Shown in pieces: positions 22,447 to 34,773 of a stretch of DNA of 64,000 bases. The translations under genes and the position numbers were made by a program. The notes below the pieces were generated by a model that was not told where the DNA came from, did no database searches, and saw only the letters and a list, made by a program, of their open reading frames with translations. How positions within the stretch are numbered: the stretch's first letter is position 1; every line of letters begins with the position of its first letter. This DNA comes from Hordeum vulgare subsp. vulgare (Eukaryota; Streptophyta; Magnoliopsida; Poales; Poaceae): NCBI RefSeq assembly GCF_904849725.1, contig NC_058518.1:503861225-503925224 (forward strand). Reading direction: 5' to 3'.

Positions 22447-24165
22447 TGTGCTTCACTTGTATCATTTGAGCTAGATACTTTTGCTCTATCTGCTTCACTT
22501 ATATCTTTTAGAGCACAGCGGTGCGTGGCTTGGTAGTTGATCTATGCTTTGAAAGTAGTCTCAAAAGGGGTAGTTACCAAAAGGGATACGAAAACTTCCA
22601 CCTTCATGTGCATTGAATGGTTAGAGAAGTTTGATTCATCTCAATTAGTTTTGAGTTGTGGTTATGGTAATATTGAAGTCATGCTAGTAAGGTGTTGTGG
22701 ATCTAGAAATACTTGTGTTGAAGCTAGTGATTCCCGTAGCATGCACGTATGGTGAACCGCTATGTGATGAAATCGAGGCATGATTAGTCTATTGATTGTC
22801 ATCCTTTGCGTGGCGGTAGGGATCGCGCGATGGTTTATACCTACCAACCCTTCCCCTAGGAGTATGCATTGAATGCTTTGTTTCGATTACTAATAAAACT
22901 TTTGGAACAAGTATATGAGTTCTTCATGACTAATGTTGAGTCGATGGTTTAGATGCACTTTCACCTTCCACCATCACTATCTTCTTAGTGCCGTGCAACT
23001 TTCGCCGGTGCACAAAATCCACCACTAGCCTCCCTCAAAACAGCCACCATACCTACCTACTATGGCTTTTTCAAAGTCATTCCGAGATATATTGCCATGC
23101 AACTACCACCATGACATGTGCCACCACATCTACATTGCCATTGCATGATCGTAAGATAGCTAGCATGATATTTCCATTAATCTCTATGCCATGCTAGATC
23201 ATTGCCACGGTACTCTACCGAAGGCATTCCATATAGAGTCATAGTTTCTCTAAGTTCTGAGTTGAAAGTGTGATGATCATCATTGATGGAGCATTGTCCC
23301 ATGTGAGGAAATAAAAGAGGCCAAAGAAGCCCACCAAAAAAAAGAGGCCAAAGAGCCCACAAAAAAAAGAGATAAAAAGAGAGAAGGGACAATGCTACCA
23401 CTTTTTACACACTTGTGCATATTAAGCACCATGATCTTCATGATTGAGAGTCTCTCGTTTTGTCACCACCATATAGCTAGTGGGAAATTTTCATTATATA
23501 ACTTGGCTTGTATATTCCAATGATAGGATTCCTCAAAATTGCCTTAGGTCTTCGTGAGCAAGCAAGTTGGATGCACACCCACTAGTTTTATTTAAGAGCT
23601 TTCACATACTCTTAGCTCTAGTGCATCATTTGTATGGCAATCCCTACTCATTCACATTGATATCTATTGATGAGCATCTCCACAGCTCATTGATATGCCT
23701 AGTTAATGTGACTATCTTCTCCTTTTTTGTCTTGCCACCTCCACCACACTCCACACCATCTATAGTGATATAACCATGGCTCACGCTCATGTATTGCGTG
23801 AGAGTTGAAAAGGTTTGAGAAAGTAAAGGTGTGAAATAATTACTTGGCCAATACCGGGGTTGTGCATGATTTAAATTCGTTGTGCAATGATGATAGAGCA
23901 TAGCCAGACTATATGCTTTTGTAGGGATACCTTTCTTTTGGCCTTGTTATTTTGAAAGTTCATGATTACCTTGCTAGTTTGCTTGAATTATTATTGTTTC
24001 CACGTCAATAGCAAACTATTTTTTTGAATCTAATGGATCTGAACATTCACGTCACATAAGAGGAGTTACAAAGGACATCTATGCTAGGTAGTATGAAAGC
24101 ATCAAAAATTCATTCTTTATCACTTCCCTACTCGAGGACGAGCAGGAGTTAAGCTTGGGGATGCT

Positions 24166-25718
24166 TGATACGTCTCAAACGTATCTATAACTTTTGATGG
24201 TTTCATGATGTTATCTCGTCATCTTTGGATGTTTTATGTACCTTTTATATCTTTTTTGGGACTAACTTATTAATTGAGTTCCAAGTGCCAGTTCCTGTTT
24301 TTTCTGTGTTTTTGGCTCTTTTCAGATCCGATTTTGGAACGGAGTCCAAACGGAATAAAATCCCCGAAATGATTTTTTTCCCGAACGGAAGAAGATCAGG
24401 GGGCCTGTGGGCCAAGCCAGGAGGGCTCCAGGGAGCCCACAAGCCCCCACTCCGCCACCAGGGGGAGGCGGCGGTGGGCAGCCTTGTGGCCTCCCTGGCG
24501 CACCCATGACCTAGATCTTGCGCCTATATATTCCCTAAAAATCAGAAAAAAATCAAGGGAGCCTCGAAAATACTTTTCCGCCGCCGCAAGCTTCCGTTTC
24601 CGCGAGATCTCATGTGGAGACCCTTCCCGGCGCCCTGCCGGAGGGGACTTTGGAGTTGGAGGGCTTCTTCATCATCATCATCGCCCCTCCAATGACTCGT
24701 GAGTAGTTCACTTCATACCTACGGGTCTGTAGTTAGTAGCTAGATGGCTTCTTCTCTCTCTTGGATCTTCAATACAAAGTTCTCCATGATCTTCATGGAG
24801 ATCTATCCGATGTAATATTCTTTGGCGGTGTGTTTGTCGAGATCCGATGAATTGTGGATTTGTGATCAGATTATCTATGATATATATTTGAGACTTTGTT
24901 GATTTCTTATATGCATGATTTGATATCCTTGTAAGTCTCTCCGAGTCTTGGGTTTTGTTTGGCCAACTAGATCTATGATTCTTGCAATGGGAGAAGTGCT
25001 TGGTTTTGGGTTTTTACCATGTGGTGACCTTTCCCAATGACAGTAGGGGCAACAAGGCACACATTAAGTAGTTGCCATCAAGGGTAACAAGGTGGGCTCT
25101 GTCGTTGATATGAGATTGACCATCTACATCATGTTATCTTGCTTAAGGCATTACTCTGTTCTTTTGGACTTAATACACTAGATGCATGCTAGATAGCGGT
25201 CGACGTGTGGAGTAATAGTAGTAGATGCAGAAAGTATCGGTCTACTTGTTTTGGACGTGATGCCTATAGATATAATCATTGCCATAGATGACGTCACGAC
25301 TTTGCGTGGTTCTATCAATTGCTCGACAGTAATTTGTTCACCCATCGTCTACTTGCTTTCATGAGAGAAGCCACTAGTAAACACTATGGCCCCCGGGTCT
25401 ATTCACATTTCTCGCTTAAACCTCCGCTTGTACTTTGCTTTGTTACTTTGTTGCTTTCAGTTCTCACTTTGCGAACAATCTATAAGGGATTGACAACCCC
25501 TTCATAGCGTTGGGAGCAGGTTCTTTGTGTTTGTGCAGGCACTTGTGATACTCCTTCACTGGATTGATACCTTGGTTCTCAAAACCGAGGAAAATACTTA
25601 CCACCGCTGCGCTACATCACCCTTTCCGCTTCGAGGGAACACCAACGCAAGGCTCCAAGGCCACGGGGAAATCCTTTGCATATTTGCCTAGGAAGTCCCT
25701 AAAGGCGTAGCCGTAGCA
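24166..25718 (+). repeat. LTR of Gypsy G1 (1.55 kb)
   Basis: It begins TGATACGTCTC at 24166, right after a purine-rich tract ending GGGGATGCT, and ends CCGTAGCA at 25718. A TATA-like CCTATATATTCCC lies near 24520. A decayed primer binding site follows the right end, so the LTR stands as 3' LTR to its left and 5' LTR to its right. Confidence 0.75.
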
Positions 25719-25728
25719 GAAGGATTCC

Positions 25729-25742
25729 TGGTGCCGTTGCTG
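25729..25742 (+). promoter_or_regulatory. Decayed primer binding site after the G1 LTR
   Basis: TGGTGCCGTTGC lies ten bases after the LTR end. The usual form in these elements, seen intact at 26659, is TGGCGCCGTTGCC. It is complementary to a tRNA 3' end and primes reverse transcription. Positions 25743-25855 are leader DNA before another LTR fragment. Confidence 0.6.
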
Positions 25743-25855
25743 AGTAGAATCAAGACAAGAACAGTCTCCCGTCAGGACGTGTTTGTTGCGCCGTTGGAAG
25801 GTCTTTTGTTGCAGTAGCAGCAACCCCGGAGTGACAATAGCCGGAACCACTCCCG

Positions 25856-27700
25856 GAGATGACCATAGTATGAGGAGTTCATGTATTCACCACGTGTTAA
25901 TGCGTTGGTCCGGTTCTTTATTAAAAGGAGAACCTTAATATCCCGTAGTTTCCATTAGGACCCCGCTGCCACGGGAGGGATGGATAATAAATGTCATGCA
26001 AGTTCTTTTCCCTAGGCACGTATGACTACATACGGAATACATGCCTACATTAGATTGACGAACATGAGCTAGTTACATATCTCTCCGTGTTATAGCTGTT
26101 ACATGATGAGTCACATCCGTCATACTCATCCATCACAGATCCACTGCCTATAAGTCTTTTACTGTTGGTCCTTGCTACGTTACGTTGTCTAGGCTTGTCC
26201 CTTGCTACAATAGGGATTGGGCCACTTTGCTACTACTATTGCTACTACTGTTACTCTGCTGCTGCTGTTACTACTGTTGCTACTGTTGTTACTCTGCTGC
26301 TACTGTTGTTCCGTGCTACTTCGCTGTTACTTGTTGCAAGATCCTTTTTCGTCACCGTTGCCGGGGAAGAATAGTTCCCCGTCCACGTGCAACTTACTAG
26401 CGCCATTGATACAACAGTTAGGAATAGTCTGTCGTCAACAGTTTTGTTTCTGACACCGTTGCTATCATACTACTTTGCTACAGATACTTTGCTTGCAGAC
26501 ACTAATCTTTCAGGTATGGTTGAAATTGACAACCTCAGCTGCTAATACTTGAGAATATTCTTTCGCTTCCCTTGTCGAACCAATAAATTTGGGTTGAATA
26601 CTCTACCCTCGAAAACTGTTGTGATCCCCTATACTTGTGGGTTATCAAGACCTTTTTCTGGCGCCGTTGCCGGGGAAGCACAGCTATATTCTCTGAGTCA
26701 CTTGGGATTGACGTCTGCTCGTCACTATGAGGAATCTGAAAGATCCAAGAACTGAAATCTAGCCTTCCACTACGAGGAGAGGTAAGGAACTGCCATCTAG
26801 CTCTGCACTTGATTCACCTTCAGTTATGAGTAAGTTTGCGACTTCGCCTCCTGCTATAAATCCTGATATGTCGCCTGTGCTTGATGATGCTATGCTTGAT
26901 ACTATGCATGATGATCCTATGCTTGATACTATGCCTGATGATGCTATGCGTGATGATGCTATGCCTGATACTGCTTTGCCACTAGGTGCCCTTGATGCAC
27001 AAATTGCTAGAGTTGCTGCTAGACGTGATGATACTTCTGAAACTGCTGATACTATTGAAGTAGAACCTGCTACTATGCATGAATTGCCTGTTATGCCTGA
27101 TACACGCTATGTTATGGAGGAAAAGATCCGCCACTACTATATCCTCAAGCTGTTTCCTTTCTCGCTAAAGGTTGATGCTAAGACTTGGTTCACTTCTCTT
27201 GCTCCTGGTTGTGTGCGTAGCCCCCAGGATATGGTCTACTACTTCTCTGAAAAATATTTCCCTGCCCATAAGAAGCAAGCTGCCTTGCAGGAAATATACA
27301 ACTTTGCTCAAGCTGAGGAAGAGAGTCTCCCACAAGCTTGGGGAGGCTCGTCCAGCTACTGAATGCTTTCCCTGATCACCCTCTTGAGAAGAATGAAATA
27401 CTTGATATATTCTATAATGGACTTATCGATGCTTCCAAAGACCACCTAGATAGTTGTGCTGGTTGTGTTTTTAGGGAACGAACCGTAGAACAAGCTGAGA
27501 TTCTACTGAATAATATCTTGTGCAATGAGAATGCTTGGACTATTCCCGAACCACCTCCTAAGCCAACTCCGAAGAAAAGAGGTATTCTATTCCTATGTCC
27601 TGAAGATATGCAAGAAGCCAAGAAATCTATGCGAGAGAAAGGCATTAAATCTGAAGATGTCAAAAATCTACCTCCTATCGAAGAGATCCATGGTCTTGAT
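25856..27700 (+). mobile_element. Gypsy element G2: LTR end, primer site and gag, truncated
   Basis: The last 790 bp or so of an LTR (to GGGTTATCA at 26647) are followed by a primer binding site TGGCGCCGTTGCCGGGG at 26659, leader and gag. A CTA/CTG-rich microsatellite lies in the LTR (26225-26310). The left edge is truncated near 25856 and the right edge is cut by the Copia LTR at 27701; its pol is not found to the right of that Copia. Confidence 0.75.
26826..27700 (+). pseudogene. Gypsy G2 gag (frameshifted, truncated)
   Basis: The first frame (26826-27360) has a Met/Asp-rich N-terminal repeat (DDAMLDTMHDDPMLDTMPDD) and then the capsid core ILKLFPFSLKVDAKTWF, CVRSPQDMVYYFSEKYFPAHKK and EEESLPQAWG. 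The rest (LLNAFPDHPLEKNEILDIFYNGL to KNLPPIEEIHGLD) is in another frame from 27338. The break falls in a G-run, GGGG at 27341, where the same motif in G3 (40957) has five G. The frame then runs open to the Copia junction at 27700. Gag would form the virus-like particle. Confidence 0.8.
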
Positions 27701-29486
27701 TGTTGTGGAACGTCGCATGGGAAACAAAAATTTTCCTACGCGCACGAAGACCTATCATGGTGATATCCATCTACGAGAGGGGATGAGTGATCTACGTACC
27801 CTTGTAGACCGTACAGCAGAAGCGTTAGTGAACGCGGTTGATGTAGTGGAACGTCCTCACGTCCCTCGATCCGCCCCGCGAACAATCCCGCGATCAGTCC
27901 CACGATCTAGTACCGAACGGACGGCAGCTCCGCGTTCAGCACACGTACAGCTCGACGATGATCTCGGCCTTCTTGATCCAGCAAGAGAGACGGAGAGGTA
28001 GAAGAGTTCTCCGGCAGCGTGACGGCGCTCCGGAGGTTGGTGATGACCTTGTCTCAGCAGGGCTCCGCCCGAGCTCCGCAGAAACGCGATCTAGAGGAAA
28101 AACCGTGGAGGTATGTGGTCGGGCTGCCGTGGAAAAGTCGTCTCAAATCAGCCCTAAAACCTCCGTATATATAGGTGGGAGGGAGGGGACCTTGCCTTGG
28201 GGCTTAAGGAGCCCCAAGGGGGTCGGCCGAGTCCAAGGGGGAAGGCTCCCCCCCAAACCGAGTTGGACTTGGTTTGGTGGGTGGGAGTCCTTCCTTCCCT
28301 TCCCACCTCCTCTTTTTTTTTCTTTTCTCTTTGATTTTCTTTCCTAGGCGCATAGGGCCCTTTTGGGCTGCCCCACCAGCCCACTAAGGGCTGGTGCGCC
28401 ACCCTCATGGCCTACGGGCTTCCCCGGGGTGGGTTGCCCCCCCTGGTGAACTCCCGGAACCCATTCGTCATTCCCGGTACATTCCCGGTAACTCCGAAAA
28501 CCTTCCGGTAGTCAAATGAGGTCATCCTATATATCAATCTTCGTTTCCGGACCATTCCAGAAACCCGGTACATTCGGTAACCAACCATATAACTCAAATA
28601 CGCATAAAACAACGTCGAACCTTAAGTGTGCAGACCCTGCGGGTTCGAGAACTATGTAGACATGACCCGAGAGACTCCTCGGTCAATATCCAATAGCAGG
28701 ACCTGGATGCCCATATTGGATCCTACATATTCTACGACGATCTTATCGTTTGAACCTCAGTGCCAAAGATTCATATAATCCCGTATGTCATTCCCTTTGT
28801 CCTTCGGTATGTTACTTGCCCGAGATTCGATCGTCAGTATCCGTATACCTATTTCAATCTCGTTTACCGGCAAGTCTCTTTACTCGTTCCGTAATACAAG
28901 ATCCCGCAACTTACACTAAGTTACATTGCTTGCAAGGCTTGTGTGTGATGTTGTATTACCGAGTGGGCCCCGAGATACCTCTCCGTCACACGGAGTGACA
29001 AATCCCGGTCTTGATCCATACTAACTCAACTAACACCTTCGGAGATACCTGTAGAGCATCTTTATAGTCACCCAGTTACGTTGCGACGTTTGATACACAC
29101 AAAGCATTCCTCCGGTGTTAGTGAGTTATATGATCTCATGGTCATAGGAATAAATACTTGACACGCAGAAAACAGTAGCAACAAAATGACACGATCAACA
29201 TGTTACGTCTATTAGTTTGGGTCTAGTCCATCACGTGATTCTCCTAACGACGTGATCCAGTTATCAAGCAACAACACTTTGTTCATAATCAGAATACACT
29301 GACTATCTTTGATCAACTGGCTAGCCAGCTAGAGGCTTGCTAGGAACGGTATTTTGTCTATGTATCCACACATGTAAATGAGTCTTCATTCAATACAATT
29401 ATAGCATGGATAATAAACGATTATCTTGATACAGGAATTATAATAATAACTATATTTATTATTGCCTCTAGGGCATAATTCCAACA
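27701..29486 (-). repeat. 3' LTR of the Copia element (1786 bp)
   Basis: It is highly similar to the right LTR but lacks a 37 bp net segment opposite about 35641-35690 and has TGTTGTGGAACG where the right copy has TGTTGGGGAACG. A TATA-like CCTATATATACGG (minus strand) lies near 28162-28174. Confidence 0.92.
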
Positions 29487-29538
29487 GTCTCCGACTTGCA
29501 CTAGAGTCAATAATCTAGCCCTCACATCATCATGCGAA
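29487..29538 (-). other. Copia 3' untranslated and polypurine region
   Basis: A short gap between the pol stop and the 3' LTR. Minus-strand CTAGTGCAAGTCGGAGACTG ends at the LTR; the purine-rich AGTCGGAGACTG is the probable polypurine tract. Confidence 0.6.
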
Positions 29539-32500
29539 TTACATTGTAATAAATCTAACACCCATACAGTTCTGGTGTTGATCATGCTTTGGCCGTGGAA
29601 GAGGTTTAGTCAGCGGATCTGCTACATTCAGATCCGTGTGCACTTTGCATGTATTTACGTCCTCTCCCTCGACGTAGTCGCGGATGAGGTTGAAGCGTCG
29701 TTTGATGTGTCTGGTCTTCTTGTGAAACCGTGGTTCCTTTGCTAAGGCAATGGCACCCGTGTTGTCCAGAACAAGATTATTGGATTCAGTGCGCTTGGCA
29801 CCACTCCAAGATCCGTCATGAACTGCTTCATCCAGACACCCTCCTTAGCCGCCTCCGAGGCAGCCATGTATTCCGCTTCACATGTAGAATCTGCTACGAC
29901 GCTTTGCTTGGAATTGCACCAGCTTACCGCACCCTCATTAAGAATAAATACGTATCCGGTTTGCGACTTAGAGTCGTCCGGATCTGTGTCAAAGCTTGCA
30001 TCGACGTAACCTTTTATGGCGAGCTCTTCGTCACCTCCATACACGAGAAACATCTCCTTAGTCCTTTTCAGGTACTTCAGGATATTCTTGACCGCTGTCT
30101 AGTGATCCACTCCTGGATTACTCTGGAACCTACCCGCCATACTTATGGCTAGGCTAACATCCGGTCTAGTGCACAACATTGCATACATGATAGAACCTAT
30201 GGCTGAAGCATAGGGGACAGAGCGCATATGCTCTCTATCTTCATCAGTTGCTGGGCACTGAGTCTTACTCAATTTCGTACCTTGTAAAACTGGCAAGAAC
30301 CCTTTCTTGGACTGTTCCATTTTGAACCTCTTCAAAACTTTATCAAGGTATGTGCTTTGTGAAAGTCCTATCAGGCGTTTTGATCTATCCCTATAGATCT
30401 TAATGCCTAGAATGTAAGCAGCTTCTCCTAGGTCCTTCATAGAGAAACTTTTATTCAAGTAATCCTTTATGCTCTCCAAAAACTCCACGTTGTTTCCAAT
30501 CAGCAATATGTCATCCACATATAATATTAGAAACGCCACAGAGCTCCCACTCACTTTCTTGCAAATACAAGATTCTCCAACCACTTGTATAAACCCAAAT
30601 GCTTTGATCACCTCATCAAAACGTTTGTTCCAACTCCGAGATGCTTGCACCAGTCCATAAATGGATCGCTGGAGCTTGCACACCTTGTTAGCATTCTTAG
30701 GATCGACAAAACCTTCGGGTTGTATCATATACAACTCTTCCTTAAGGAAACCGTTAAGGAACGCCGTTTTGACATCCATCTGCCAGATTTCATAATCGAA
30801 AAATGCAGCTATTGCTAACATGATTCTGACGGACTTAAGCATCGCTACGGGTGAGAATGTCTCATCGTAGTCAACTCCTTGAACTTGTGAAAAACCCTTT
30901 TCCACAAGTCGAGCTTTATAAACAGTCACATTGTCGTCAGCGTCCGTCTTCCTCTTAAAGATCCATTTGTTCTGAATAGCCTTGCGGCCCTCAGGTAGTA
31001 CTTCCAAAGTCCACACTTTGTTCTCATACATGGATCCTATCTCGGACTTCATGGCTTCTAGCCATTTGTTGGAATCTGGGCCCACCATTGCTTCTTCATA
31101 ATTTGCAGGTTCATTGTTGTCTAACAACATGATTGATAAGACGAGATTACCGTACCACTCTGGAGCAGTACGTGGTCTCATCGACCTGCGTGGTTCGATA
31201 GAAACTTGAACCGGAGTTTCATGATCATCATCATTAACTTCCTCCTCAACCGGCGTCGCAACGACAGAGGTTTCCCCCTGTCCTGCGCCACCATCCAGAG
31301 GGATGAGAGGTTCGACAACCTCGTCAAGTTCTATCTTCCTCCCACTCAATTCTCTCGAGAGAAACTCCTTCTCGAGAAAAGCTCCGTTTTTAGCAACAAA
31401 CACTTTGCCCTCGGATTTGAGATAGAAGGTGTACCCAGCTGTCTCTTTTGGGTAACCTATGAAGATGCACTCTGCCGCTTTGGGTTCCAGCTTTTCAGGC
31501 TGAAGCTTTTTGACATAAGCACCACATCCCCAAACTTTAAGAAACGACAACTTTGGCCTTTTGCCATACCACAATTCGTATGGTGTCGTCTCAACGGATT
31601 TTGATGGTGCCCTATTTAAAGTGAATGCAGCTGTTTCTAATGCATAACCCCAAAATGATAACGTCAAATCAGTAAGAGACATCATAGATCGCACCATCTC
31701 TAATAAAGTACGATTACGACGTTCGGACACACCATTACGCTGTGGTGTTCCAGGCGGTGTTAACTGTGAAATAATTCCACATTGTCTTAAGTGAGCACCA
31801 AACTCGAAACTCAGATATTCACCCCCACGATCAGACCGTAGGAACTTGATCTTCTTGTTACGATGATTTTCCACTTCACTCTGAAATTGCTTGAAGTTTT
31901 CAAATGTTTCATACTTGTGCTTCATCAAGTACACATAACCATATCTACTCAAATCGTCAGTGAAGGTGAGAAAATAACGATATCCGCCGCGCGCCTCTAT
32001 GCTCATCGGACCACACACATCGGTATGTATGATTTCCAACAAGTCACTTGCACGCTCCATAGTTCCGGAGAACAGAGTCTTAGTAATCTTGCCCATGAGG
32101 CATGGTTCGCACGTGTCAAGTGAATCAAAGTCAAGTGACTCCAAAAGTCCATCAGCATGGAGTTTCTTCATGCGCTTTACACCAATATGACCTAATCGGC
32201 AGTGCCACAAAAATATGGCGCTATCATTGTTAACTCTAACTCTTTTGGTCTCAATGTTATGTATATGCGTATCGCTATCAAGATTTAATATGAACAATCC
32301 TCTCACATTAGGTGCATGACCATAAAAGATGTTACTCATAGAAATAGAATAACCATTATTCTTTGACTTAAAAGAGTAACCGTCTCGCAATAAACAAGAT
32401 CCAATATAATGTTCATGCTCAACGCAGGCACTAAATAACAATGATTTAAGTTCATCACTAATCCTGATGGTAACTGAAGTGAAACTGTGCCGACGGCGAT

Positions 32501-33517
32501 TGCATCAACCTTTGAACCATTTCCTACGCGCATCGTCACTTCATCTTTCACCAGCCTTCGTCTATTCCGCAGTTCCTGTTTCGAGTTGCAAATTTGAGCA
32601 ACAGAACCGGTATCGAATACCCAGGCACTACTACGAGAGCCGGTTAAGTACACATCAATAACATGTATATCAAATATACCTGATTTTTCTTTGGCCGCCT
32701 TCTTATCTGCCAGATACTTGGGGCAATTGCGCTCCCAGTGACCCATACCCTTGCAATAGTAACACTCCGTTTCAGGCTTAGGTCCAGCTTTGGATTTCTT
32801 CGTCGGATTGGCAACAGGCTTGCCGCTCTTCTTCGAATTACCCTTCTTGCCTTTGCCATTTGTCTTGAAACTAGTGGTCTTATTCACCATCAACACTTGA
32901 TGTTCTTTACGGAGTTCAGACTCTACGACTTTCAGCATCGCAAACAACTCGCCGGGTGACTTGTTCATCCCTTGCATGTTGTAGTTCAACACAAAGCCTT
33001 TATAGCTTGGCGGCAGTGATTGAAGGATTCTGTCAGTGATAGCCTCTTGCGGGAGTTCAATCCCCAGCTCAGCTAGACGGTTTGAGTACCCAGACATTTT
33101 GAGCACATGTTCACTGACAGACGAGTTCTCCTCCATCTTGCAAGCATAGAATTTATCGGAGGTCTCATACCTCTCGATCCGGGCGTTCTTCTGAAAGATA
33201 AACTTCAACTCCTGGAACATCTCAAATGCTCCATGACGCTCAAAGCGACGTTGAAGTCCCGGTTCTAAGCCGTACAATACTTCACATTGAACTACTGAGT
33301 AGTCCTCCTTACGTGGTAACCAAGCGTTCTTAACATCCTGATCAGCCGTAGCGGGTGGTTCGTCTCCTAGCGCAGCATTAAGGACATAATCCTTCTTCCC
33401 AGCTTGTAAGATTAGCTTAAGATTACGTGCCCAGTCTACAAAGTTGCTTCCATCATCTTCCAACTTAGCTTTCTCTAGGAACGTATTAAAATTCAGGATG
33501 ACTGTTGCGTGAGCCAT
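29539..33517 (-). pseudogene. Copia gag-pol polyprotein with frameshifts and a stop
   Basis: Starts with MAHATVILNFNTF at 33517. Gag ends with a CCHC knuckle (CYYCKGMGHWERNC, about 32770). Protease has the DTGS motif (about 32610). Integrase shows HTDVCGP, LRSDRGGEY and NGVSERRNRT, the D, D and E of its catalytic triad. Reverse transcriptase has WQMDVKTAFLNG and the YVDDILLIG box (about 30500). RNase H has EAEYMAASEAAKEGVW, and the tail KCHTDLN-like region ends at TAA 29539-29541. Defects are a frameshift at about 32400 in protease, an in-frame TAG at 30099-30101 and a frameshift at about 29768. Domain order PR-INT-RT-RH is the Copia order. The polyprotein acted in cytoplasmic particles and in nuclear integration. 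Confidence 0.92.
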
Positions 33518-34773
33518 GATCTACAACACAAATATATTCAAAATGGACTTAGACTATGTTCAAGATAATTAGAGTTCAAGTTAATCAAATTATTTGCTAA
33601 ACTCCCACTCAAAAAGTACATCTCTCTAGTCATTTGAGTGGTTCATGATCCACTTACACTATCCCAAGTCCGATCATCACGTGAGTTGAGTATAGTTTCA
33701 GTGGTAAGCATCCCTATGCTAATCATATCAACTATAAGATTCATGATTGACCTTTCGGTCTCATGTGTTCCGAGGCCATGTCTGCACATGCTAGGCTCGT
33801 CAAGCTTAACCCGAGTGTTCCGCGTGCGCAATTGTTTTGCACCCGTTGTATGTGAACGTTGAGTCTATCACACCCGATCATTACGTGGTGTCTCGAAACG
33901 ACGAACTGTAGCAACGGTGCACAGTCGGGGAGAACACAATTTCGTCTTGAAATTTTAGTGAGAGATCACCTCATTATGCTACCGTCGTTCTAAGCAAAAT
34001 AAGGTGCATAAAAGGATTAACATCACATGCAATTCATAAGTGACATGATATGGCCATCATCACATGCTTCTTGATCTCCATCACCAAAGCACCGGCACGA
34101 TCTTCTTGTCTCCGGCGCCACACCATGATCATCCATCAACGTGTTGCCATCGGGGTTGTCGTGCTACTCATGCTATTACTACCAAAGCTACATCCTAGCA
34201 AAATAGTAAACGCATCTGCAAGCACAAACGTTAGTATAAAGACAACCCTATGGCTCCTGCCGGTTTCCGTACCATCGACGTGCAAGTCGATATTTCTATT
34301 ACAACATGATCATCTCATACATCCAATATATCACATCACATCGTTGGCCATATCACATCACAAGCATACCCTGCAAAAACAAGTTAGATGTCCTCTAATT
34401 TTGTTGTTGCATGTTTTACGTGGTGACCAAGGGTATCTAGTAGGATCGAATCTTACTTACGCAAACACCACAACGGAGATATATGAGTTGCTATTTAACC
34501 ACATCCAAGGACCTCCTCGGTCAAATCCGATTCAACTAAAGTTGGAGAAACCGTCACTTGCCAGTCATCTTTGAGCAAAGGGGGTTACTCGTAACGATGA
34601 AACCAGTCTCTCGTAAGCGTACGAGTAATGTCGGTCCAAGCCGCTTCAATCCAACAATACCGCGGAATCAAGAAAAGACTAAGGAGGGCAGCAAAATGCA
34701 CATCACCGCCCACAAAAACTTTTGTGTTCTACTCGAGAAGACATCTACGCATGAACCTAGCTCATGATGCCAC
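33518..34773 (-). other. Copia 5' leader between LTR and gag
   Basis: About 1.25 kb of untranslated leader. The minus strand begins with the primer-site relic GTGGCATCATGAGC and leads to the gag start. Short ORFs on both strands show no domain. Leaders of this length are normal for Angela/BARE elements. Confidence 0.75.

Larger units (their letters stand above)
11691..25718 (+). mobile_element. Gypsy element G1: 3' internal region and LTR, split by CACTA D
   Basis: Two blocks (11691-12139 and 22450-24165) form the non-coding 3' internal region of a Triticeae Gypsy element. I recognise phrases such as AAGCTTGGGGATGCC, the GTGCTTCACTT repeats and CCCGTAGCATGCACGTATGGTGAAC. The polypurine tract lies just before 24166, where the LTR begins TGATACGTCTC. 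The gag-pol part is missing: the left edge abuts a CACTA relic near 11675 with no LTR. Exact family not determined. It contains no gene; short ORFs in 22500-24160 have no recognisable domain. Confidence 0.75.

Noticed and set aside
22537..24509. Small ORFs of 60-95 codons as host genes
   Set aside because: They fall in recognised Gypsy 3' internal and LTR DNA; none has a domain, introns or good coding composition.
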